Source: an uncultured Mycolicibacterium sp.
GTDB lineage: Bacteria; Actinomycetota; Actinomycetes; Mycobacteriales; Mycobacteriaceae
DNA length: 24,621 bases
Assembly: GCF_937941905.1 (NCBI RefSeq)
Contig: NZ_CALDGS010000064.1
Coordinates: 1 to 24,621, forward strand
Direction: 5' to 3'
Made by a program: the position numbers and the translations under genes
Shown: positions 1 to 7,658 of the stretch, one piece after another
Layout: every line of letters starts with the position of its first letter
Position numbering within the stretch: the stretch's first letter is position 1
The notes under the pieces: generated by a model
Told to the model about the DNA's origin: nothing
The model's database searches: none
The model's input: only the letters and a program-made list of their open reading frames with translations

Positions 1-484
1 TCATCACCGGCATGCAGCCGGCCGCCCCGCCCCACACCACGTTCTGCGAGGTGCGCCGCTTGAGCACCAGCGTGTAGACCAGCACGTAGAAGGCGATGGT
101 GGCGCCGGCCAGGTGCGCGGCGAGCATGTTGGTGGTCCACCACAGGTAGAAGAACGAGCCCACCGACAGCGCCAGGCCGAACACCAGCGCGTGGGTGCGC
201 GGCACCGTCTGACGGGCCAGCGGCCGCCGCTCGGTGCGCTTCATCACCTTGTCGATGTCGGCGTCGGCCACGCAGTTCAGCGCGTTGGCCCCGCCGGCGG
301 CCAGGATGCCGCCCACCAGGGTGTTGAGGATCAGCAGCGGATCGACCGTGCCACGCTCGGCCAACAGCATCGCCGGGATCGTGGTGACCAGCAGCAACTC
401 GATCACCCGCGGCTTCGTCAACGCCAGATACGCCAGCATCCGCTGACCGATCCGACCCGGCGCGACGTGCTCGCGAATGGCCAC
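1..484 (-). CDS. ctaB: Protoheme IX farnesyltransferase (heme O synthase), N-terminal part only
   Basis: CtaB is an integral membrane prenyltransferase that adds a farnesyl group to heme B to make heme O, the precursor of heme A for aa3 cytochrome oxidase. The window holds about the first 161 codons; the gene runs off the left edge. The translation contains the UbiA-family signature LALTKPRVIELLLVT near residue 20 and the Asp-rich substrate/Mg site NCVADADIDKVMKRT near residue 70, then further hydrophobic segments ending at VVWGGAAGCMPVM. It closely resembles the mycobacterial protein. I chose GTG at 484. A TTG at 490 is also in frame, directly after an in-frame TAA, and a GAGGAG ribosome site at 495-500 lies 10 bases from the GTG and 4 from the TTG. 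The gene is divergent from tkt, as I recall in other mycobacteria. Identity is secure; the exact start is not. Confidence 0.93.
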   Translation of the reverse strand, partial: MAIREHVAPGRIGQRMLAYLALTKPRVIELLLVTTIPAMLLAERGTVDPLLILNTLVGGILAAGGANALNCVADADIDKVMKRTERRPLARQTVPRTHALVFGLALSVGSFFYLWWTTNMLAAHLAGATIAFYVLVYTLVLKRRTSQNVVWGGAAGCMPVM

Positions 485-518
485 GCTCAATTAACTCCTC
501 ACCGGCTCCGGCAGCCCA

Positions 519-551
519 GGGACGTCTACTACAGACGATGGTAGACCTCCC
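519..551. promoter_or_regulatory. Imperfect palindrome between ctaB and tkt, possible operator
   Basis: Arms GGGACGTCTAC (519-529) and GTAGACCTCCC (541-551) pair at 10 of 11 positions across an 11-base spacer. The palindrome lies in the roughly 185-base divergent intergenic region. It overlaps a TANNNT -10-like element on the ctaB strand and sits about 75 bases upstream of the one proposed for tkt. The position and symmetry fit a dimeric repressor site better than a terminator, because both flanking genes read away from it. The regulator is unknown. The CTAC/CTACA-like half sites loosely recall BlaI/MecI-family operators, but that is only a resemblance. Confidence 0.45.
538..543 (-). promoter_or_regulatory. 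Possible -10 element for ctaB
   Basis: On the minus strand this reads TACCAT, which fits the mycobacterial TANNNT -10 pattern. It would give transcription starting near 531 and a leader of about 40-50 bases containing the GAGGAG ribosome site at 495-500. No convincing -35 is visible. The element lies inside the palindrome at 519-551, so a protein bound there would block it. This is inference from a short motif. Confidence 0.3.
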
Positions 552-623
552 CCACCCCGGGAAGAAATCACGGCCCGGAATTCGATGCGGGCGGAGGCCA
601 TGCGTCCGCCCGGCCCGGCCCAC

Positions 624-629
624 TAGGGT
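624..629 (+). promoter_or_regulatory. Possible -10 element for the tkt operon
   Basis: TAGGGT fits the mycobacterial TANNNT -10 pattern and would start transcription near 636-637, some 25-35 bases before tkt. No TTGACA-like -35 is visible at the right distance. It is the best candidate I see in the 491-670 intergenic stretch for the promoter of the pentose-phosphate operon. Confidence 0.35.
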
Positions 630-670
630 GGGGCGTAATCAGCAATTCCCGTCCCGACAGAATGAAAGCC

Positions 671-2764
<2,094 letters not shown>

Positions 2765-2798
2765 TCGATCGGGGCGACACGACCGAAAGGCGACCACG

Positions 2799-3914
2799 AT
2801 GGCCCAGAACGCGAACCTCGCGGCGCTGTCCGCGGCGGGGGTGTCCGTCTGGCTCGACGACCTCTCCCGCGAGCGGCTGCGCAGCGGCAACCTGCAGCAG
2901 CTGATCGACACCCGGTGTGTGGTGGGTGTCACCACGAACCCGACGATCTTCCAGGCCGCCCTGTCGGGCGGCACCAGCTACGACGCACAGATCGCCGAGC
3001 TGGCCGAGCGCGGCGCCGACGTCGACGCCGCCATCCGCACCGTCACCACCGACGACGTGCGGGAGGCCTGCGACGTGCTGCGGCCGCAGTGGGAGGCCTC
3101 CGACGGGGTCGACGGCCGGGTGTCCATCGAGGTGGACCCGCGGCTGGCGCACGACACCGACCGCACCATCCTGCAGGCCATCGAGCTGTGGAAGATCGTC
3201 GACCGGCCCAACCTGCTGATCAAGATCCCGGCCACCCGGGCCGGGCTGCCGGCGATCACCGCGGTGCTGGCCGAGGGCGTGTCGGTGAACGTCACACTGA
3301 TCTTCTCGGTACAGCGCTACCGCGAGGTGATGGACGCCTACCTGGCCGGCCTGGAGGCCGCCCGGCAGGCCGGCCACAACCTGTCCGACCTGCACTCGGT
3401 GGCGTCGTTCTTCGTGTCCCGGGTGGACACCGAGATCGACAACCGGCTGGAGCGCATCGGCACCCCCGAGGCGCTGGAGCTGCGCGGCAAGGCCGGCCTG
3501 GCCAACGCCCGGCTGGCCTACGCGGCCTACCAGGAGGTGTTCGAGGGCGGTGCGCGCTTCGCGGCGCTGCGGGCCGACGGGGCCCGGGTGCAGCGGCCGT
3601 TGTGGGCGTCGACCGGGGTGAAGAACCCGGCCTACCCGGACACCCTCTACGTCACCGAGCTGGTCGCCCCCAACACGGTCAACACCCTGCCGGAGAAAAC
3701 GCTGGAGGCGGTGGCCGACCACGGGGTGATCACCGGCGACACCGTCACCGGCCGGGCCGCCGAGTCCCAGCAGGTCTTCGACCGGCTCACCGCGCTGGGC
3801 GTCGATCTCGACGACGTGTTCGCCGTCCTCGAGGACGAGGGCGTGGCCAAGTTCGAGGCGTCCTGGGCGGAGTTGCTCGACGCCACCGGAAAGCAGCTCG
3901 CCGCCGCGAAATGA
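2799..3914 (+). CDS. tal: Transaldolase
   Basis: Cytosolic pentose-phosphate enzyme that transfers a dihydroxyacetone unit from sedoheptulose-7-phosphate to glyceraldehyde-3-phosphate through a Schiff base. At 371 residues it matches actinobacterial transaldolases (373 in tuberculosis, from memory). The first signature, VVGVTTNPTIF, is at residues 41-51. The Schiff-base Lys is K142 in LLIKIPAT. The following strand VSVNVTLIFS and the late segment RPLWASTGVKNPAYPDTLYV are intact. The ATG start has a GAAAGG ribosome site eight bases upstream. The stop codon overlaps the zwf start (ATGA), which suggests translational coupling within the operon. Confidence 0.97.
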   Translation: MAQNANLAALSAAGVSVWLDDLSRERLRSGNLQQLIDTRCVVGVTTNPTIFQAALSGGTSYDAQIAELAERGADVDAAIRTVTTDDVREACDVLRPQWEASDGVDGRVSIEVDPRLAHDTDRTILQAIELWKIVDRPNLLIKIPATRAGLPAITAVLAEGVSVNVTLIFSVQRYREVMDAYLAGLEAARQAGHNLSDLHSVASFFVSRVDTEIDNRLERIGTPEALELRGKAGLANARLAYAAYQEVFEGGARFAALRADGARVQRPLWASTGVKNPAYPDTLYVTELVAPNTVNTLPEKTLEAVADHGVITGDTVTGRAAESQQVFDRLTALGVDLDDVFAVLEDEGVAKFEASWAELLDATGKQLAAAK

Positions 3915-5509
3915 CCGCCGACGGCGCACCCGGAGCCGCCGGGGCGGGCGACCATCCCGTACCCGGGCTGATCGCCCCGGCCCCGGCCGGGTGGCGCAAT
4001 CCGCTGCGCGACCCCCGCGACCGGCGCATGCCGCGCATCGCCGGGCCGTGCGGGATGGTGATCTTCGGGGTCACCGGGGACCTGTCCCGCCGCAAGCTGA
4101 TGCCGGCGATCTACGACCTGGCCAACCGGGGGCTGCTGCCCGCCGCGTTCTCACTGGTCGGGTTCGCCCGCAGGGACTGGGCCGACGAGGATTTCGGGCA
4201 GATCGTCTACGACGCCGTGCGTGCGCACTCGCGCACCCCGTTCCGCCAGGAGGTGTGGGACCGGCTCGCCGAGGGGCTGCGGTTCGTGCAGGGCAGCTTC
4301 GACGACGACGCGGCGTTCGAACGGCTGGCCGACACCCTGGCCCGGCTCGACGTCGAACGCGGCACCGGCGGTAACCACGCCTTCTACCTGTCGGTCCCGC
4401 CGGACGCGTTCCCGGTGGTGTGCGAGCAGCTGCACCGCACCGGGCTAGCCCGGCGCCAGGAGGGCCGGTGGAGCCGGGTGGTGATCGAGAAGCCGTTCGG
4501 CCACGACCTGGCCAGCGCGATCGAGCTGAACCGGGTGGTCAACCGGGTGTTCCCGGAGGAGTCGGTGTTCCGCATCGACCACTACCTCGGCAAGGAGACC
4601 GTCCAGAACATCCTGGCGCTGCGGTTCGCCAACGAACTGTTCGAGCCGGTGTGGAACGCCCACTACGTCGACCACGTGCAGATCACCATGGCCGAGGACA
4701 TCGGCCTGGGCGGGCGGGCCGGCTACTACGACGGCATCGGCGCGGCCCGCGACGTCATCCAGAACCACCTGCTGCAGCTGCTGGCGCTGACCGCCATGGA
4801 GGAGCCGGTCAACTTCAGCCCGGCCGAGCTGCAGGCCGAGAAGATCAAGGTGCTCTCGGCCACCCGGCTGGCCCAGCCGCTGTCGCAGACCACCGCCCGC
4901 GGCCAGTACACCGCCGGCTGGCAGGGCGGCCGGCAGGTGGTCGGCCTGCTCGACGAGGAGGGATTCTCCCCCGACTCCACCACCGAGACCTTCGCGGCCA
5001 TCACCCTGGAGGTCGACACCCGCCGCTGGGCCGGTGTGCCGTTCTACCTGCGCACCGGAAAACGCCTGGGCCGCCGGGTGACCGAGATCGCGCTGGTGTT
5101 CAAGCGGGCGCCGCACCTGCCGTTCGACGCGACCATGACCGCCGAACTGGGCGCCAACGCGCTGGTGATCCGGATCCAGCCGGACGAGGGCATCACGCTG
5201 CGGTTCGGCTCCAAGGTGCCCGGCAGTGCGATGGAGGTCCGCGACGTCAACATGGACTTCTCCTACGGCTCGGCGTTCGCCGAGGACTCCCCCGAGGCCT
5301 ACGAGCGGTTGATCCTGGACGTCCTGCTCGGCGAGCCGTCGCTGTTCCCGGTCAACGCCGAGGTCGAGCTGTCCTGGCGGATCCTGGATCCGGTGCTGGA
5401 GTACTGGGCGTCGGGCGGGCGGCCGGAACCGTACGAGGCGGGCACCTGGGGCCCGTCGTCGGCGTTCGAGATGCTGCGCCGTTCCGGGCGGGAATGGCGG
5501 CGGCCGTGA
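3911..5509 (+). CDS. zwf: Glucose-6-phosphate 1-dehydrogenase (Zwf2 type)
   Basis: Catalyses the first committed step of the oxidative pentose phosphate pathway, oxidising glucose-6-phosphate to 6-phosphogluconolactone and making NADPH. The 532-residue protein has the nucleotide-binding motif GVTGDLSRRK at 53-62, EKPFGHD at 193-199, and the active-site signature RIDHYLGKE at 221-229 with substrate-binding K228. The C-terminal half keeps FYLRTGKRL and the NMDFSYG segment. It is close to mycobacterial Zwf2 but has an N-terminal extension rich in Ala, Gly and Pro of roughly 20 residues before the shared WRNPLRD stretch. The start is set by the ATGA overlap with tal. The stop overlaps the opcA GTG (GTGA), which fits the known functional pairing of Zwf with OpcA. 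Confidence 0.97.
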   Translation: MTADGAPGAAGAGDHPVPGLIAPAPAGWRNPLRDPRDRRMPRIAGPCGMVIFGVTGDLSRRKLMPAIYDLANRGLLPAAFSLVGFARRDWADEDFGQIVYDAVRAHSRTPFRQEVWDRLAEGLRFVQGSFDDDAAFERLADTLARLDVERGTGGNHAFYLSVPPDAFPVVCEQLHRTGLARRQEGRWSRVVIEKPFGHDLASAIELNRVVNRVFPEESVFRIDHYLGKETVQNILALRFANELFEPVWNAHYVDHVQITMAEDIGLGGRAGYYDGIGAARDVIQNHLLQLLALTAMEEPVNFSPAELQAEKIKVLSATRLAQPLSQTTARGQYTAGWQGGRQVVGLLDEEGFSPDSTTETFAAITLEVDTRRWAGVPFYLRTGKRLGRRVTEIALVFKRAPHLPFDATMTAELGANALVIRIQPDEGITLRFGSKVPGSAMEVRDVNMDFSYGSAFAEDSPEAYERLILDVLLGEPSLFPVNAEVELSWRILDPVLEYWASGGRPEPYEAGTWGPSSAFEMLRRSGREWRRP

Positions 5510-6417
5510 TCGTCGATCTGCCCGACACCACCACCACCGAGATCAGCAAGCGCATCACCCGGCTGCGCGAGGAGGGCGGCGCGGTCACCCTGGGCCGGGT
5601 GCTCACGCTGGTGATCGTCGCCGATGGTCCCGACGGGTTCGAGGAGGCCCTCGACGCGGCCGTCTCGGCCGGCCGCGAGCACCCCAGCCGGATCGTCGTG
5701 GTGGTGCCGGCCGACGCCGGCGCACCCACCGCCCGGCTGGACGGGCAGCTGCGCGTCGGCGGCGACGCCGGGGCCGGCGAGGTGGTGGTGCTGCGCATCT
5801 CCGGCCCGCTGGCCGACCACGCCGCCGCGGTGGTGCTGCCGTTTCTGCTGCCCGACACCCCGGTCGTGGTGTGGTGGCCCGGCACCGCCCCGGCCGTGCC
5901 TGCGCAGGACCCGATCGGCCGGCTCGCGGTGCGCCGCATCACCGACGCCACCGGGGCGCCGGATCCGCTGGCCACCATCCGCGGCCGGCTGCACGGCTAC
6001 ACACCGGGCGACACCGACCTGGCCTGGAGCCGGATCACCTACTGGCGGGCGCTGCTGGCCGCCGCGCTGGATCAGCCGCCGTACGAACCGGTTTCGGCCG
6101 TGCTGGTGAGCGGGCTGCAGGAGGAGCCGGCGCTGGACCTGCTGGCCGGGTGGCTGGCGGTGCGGCTGGACTGCCCGGTGCGCCGCGCGGTGGGCCCGCT
6201 GCAGGTGGAGCTGGTGCAGCCCGGCCGGACGATCAGGCTGAGCCGGCCGCAGGACGGGGTCACCGCGACGTTGCGCCGCACCGGCCGGCCGGATGCGCTG
6301 ATTCCGTTGGCGCGCCGGGGAACCCGGGAGTGTCTGGCCGAGGATCTGCGTCGGCTGGATCCGGACGAGATCTACCACGAGGCGCTGCAGGGCATCGACA
6401 GGGTGGAGTACGTATGA
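5506..6417 (+). CDS. opcA: Glucose-6-phosphate dehydrogenase assembly protein OpcA
   Basis: OpcA-family proteins promote assembly and activity of glucose-6-phosphate dehydrogenase. They are encoded next to zwf in cyanobacteria and actinobacteria. The 303-residue product equals the length I recall for the tuberculosis protein and matches it throughout: IVDLPDTTTT at the start, the EHPSRIVVVVP strand near 60, then VLPFLLPDTPVVVWWPG, RRITDA, and DTDLAWSRITYWRALL in the middle, and ECLAEDLRRLDPDEIYHEAL near the end. The GTG start at 5506 overlaps the zwf stop, and the stop overlaps the pgl ATG. There is no signal peptide or clear membrane segment, so it is expected to be cytosolic. It is not an enzyme on present knowledge. 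Confidence 0.95.
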   Translation: MIVDLPDTTTTEISKRITRLREEGGAVTLGRVLTLVIVADGPDGFEEALDAAVSAGREHPSRIVVVVPADAGAPTARLDGQLRVGGDAGAGEVVVLRISGPLADHAAAVVLPFLLPDTPVVVWWPGTAPAVPAQDPIGRLAVRRITDATGAPDPLATIRGRLHGYTPGDTDLAWSRITYWRALLAAALDQPPYEPVSAVLVSGLQEEPALDLLAGWLAVRLDCPVRRAVGPLQVELVQPGRTIRLSRPQDGVTATLRRTGRPDALIPLARRGTRECLAEDLRRLDPDEIYHEALQGIDRVEYV

Positions 6418-7151
6418 CGACGGTCGTCGAGACCTTCCCCGACGCCACCGCGCTGGCCACCGCGGCCGGCGACCGGTTGGTGTCGGCGATCAACGACGCG
6501 GTCGCCGCCCGCGGCCGGGCGCTGGTGGTGCTCACCGGCGGCGGCAGCGGTATTGCGCTGCTGCGCCGGGTGGCCGAGCGCGCCGGCGAGATCGACTGGG
6601 GCCGGGTGCATCTGTTCTGGGGGGACGAGCGGTTCGTGCCCGCCGACGACGACGAACGCAATTTCAAGCAGGCTCGCGAGGCGCTGCTGGACCGGGTGGA
6701 CGTCCCGGCCGCCAACGTGCACCCGATGGCGGCCAGCGACGGCGAGTTCGGCGACGACATCGAGGCGGCCGCCGCCGCCTACCAGCGGTTGCTCGGCCGG
6801 TTCGCCGAGCCCGGCGAGCCCGCGCCGGTGTTCGACGTGCACCTGCTCGGCATGGGCGGTGAGGGACACGTCAACTCGCTGTTCCCGCACACCGCCGCGG
6901 TGCGCGAGCGGCAGCGGTTGGTGGTGCCGGTCACCGACTCGCCCAAGCCGCCGCCGCGGCGGATCACCCTGACCCTGCCCGCGGTGACCCGGTCCCGGCA
7001 GGTGTGGCTGGTGGTCGGCGGGGCCGCCAAGGCCGACGCGGTGGCCGCCGCGATCGGTGGGGCCGCCGCGGACGATGTGCCGGCCGCCGGTGCGGTGGGC
7101 CGGGAGGCCACGGTGTGGTTCCTGGACGCGGAGGCGGCCAGCCGGCTCTAA
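6414..7151 (+). CDS. pgl: 6-phosphogluconolactonase
   Basis: Hydrolyses 6-phosphogluconolactone, the zwf product, to 6-phosphogluconate. In mycobacteria the gene is often named devB. The 245-residue protein has the phosphate-binding loop VVLTGGGSGIALL at about 38-50, HLFWGDERFVP with DERNF at about 66-84, and the catalytic-region segment LLGMGGEGHVNSLFP at 144-158, then SPKPPPRRITLTLPA. In many bacterial family members the last segment reads MGxDGHxASLFP; here Glu replaces that Asp, and I recall the tuberculosis protein also having Glu. The ATG start overlaps the opcA stop. It closes the tightly coupled tal-zwf-opcA-pgl run. Confidence 0.95.
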   Translation: MTTVVETFPDATALATAAGDRLVSAINDAVAARGRALVVLTGGGSGIALLRRVAERAGEIDWGRVHLFWGDERFVPADDDERNFKQAREALLDRVDVPAANVHPMAASDGEFGDDIEAAAAAYQRLLGRFAEPGEPAPVFDVHLLGMGGEGHVNSLFPHTAAVRERQRLVVPVTDSPKPPPRRITLTLPAVTRSRQVWLVVGGAAKADAVAAAIGGAAADDVPAAGAVGREATVWFLDAEAASRL

Positions 7152-7175
7152 CCCGGTGATCTCGGTCGGAGGGGT

Positions 7176-7181
7176 CATAAT
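7176..7181 (+). promoter_or_regulatory. Possible -10 element, leaderless start for the 7188 gene
   Basis: CATAAT is followed by six bases and then the ATG at 7188, so transcription would begin at or next to the start codon. A purine-rich GGAGGGG at 7168-7174 ends 13 bases from the ATG, too far for a normal ribosome site. That favours a leaderless message, which is common in mycobacteria. The gene may also be read through from pgl. Confidence 0.4.
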
Positions 7182-7187
7182 GGCCGC

Positions 7188-7589
7188 ATGGCTGACCGGG
7201 GTGCCGACAGGGCCGGGACGCGCACGGGCCGGGAGCGCATCCAGAAGCTCGCCCAGGCCGCGCTGAACGCCGACCTGACCGTCGAGCAGCTCGAGGACAT
7301 CCTGTCCGGGATGAACGAGGCGCTGGCCGGCATCGACCGCACGATGTCCGGGATGAACGGCACCCTGGCACATTTCGAGCAGACCCTGGAGGTCTTCGAC
7401 GCCACCCTGGCCCGCATCAACGAGCTGGCGCCGCGGCTGCACGCCGTGGTGGAGCGGATGGAGGGCGTGGTCACCCGGGTGGAGCGGCTCGTCGGCATCG
7501 GCGAGACCGCGCTGACACCGCTGACCGCCACCGAGACCGCGGTGCGCGGGGTGGTCAGGGCGCTGCTGCCCCGCCGCTCCCAGGCGTGA
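7188..7589 (+). CDS. Conserved mycobacterial coiled-coil protein of unknown function (Rv1444c-like)
   Basis: I do not recognise a functional family. The 133-residue product starts with a basic stretch (MADRGADRAGTRTGRERIQK). The middle (about residues 35-105) is a long helix-prone, heptad-like run with hydrophobic residues spaced every three or four positions (MNEALAGIDRTMSGMNGTL, then FEQTLEVFDATLARINEL and VVERMEGVVTRVERLVGIG). It ends with VRALLPRRSQA. There is no Cys, no signal peptide and no transmembrane segment, which suggests an oligomeric coiled-coil protein. Its place 36 bases after pgl matches the position I recall for Rv1444c in tuberculosis, so synteny with the pentose-phosphate operon appears conserved. 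A role with Zwf/OpcA or at the membrane would be speculation. Confidence 0.85.
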   Translation: MADRGADRAGTRTGRERIQKLAQAALNADLTVEQLEDILSGMNEALAGIDRTMSGMNGTLAHFEQTLEVFDATLARINELAPRLHAVVERMEGVVTRVERLVGIGETALTPLTATETAVRGVVRALLPRRSQA

Positions 7590-7642
7590 ACGTGAGCGGG
7601 TGCGCGAAATCCACGCGAATTCCCGCACGCCCGCTCACGTTC
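7588..7642. terminator. Palindrome between convergent genes, likely bidirectional terminator
   Basis: A perfect 13-bp inverted repeat, GAACGTGAGCGGG (7588-7600) with CCCGCTCACGTTC (7630-7642), encloses a 29-base centre that contains a further short pairing (GCG...CGC). The left arm begins inside the TGA of the 7188 gene, and the right arm ends 17 bases from the ppc stop. There is no T-tract on either side, as is usual for mycobacterial hairpin terminators. A dispersed intergenic repeat is an alternative. Confidence 0.6.
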
Positions 7643-7658
7643 GTGGGCCCGGGCGTGC

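Noticed and set aside
519..551. Naming the ctaB-tkt palindrome as a BlaI operator
   Set aside because: Only part of the half site resembles what I remember and the spacing differs, so I report an unnamed operator candidate.
662..664. ATG at 662 as the tkt start
   Set aside because: Possible, but the family start fits GTG 671 and neither codon has a ribosome site, so I kept 671 with this as the alternative.
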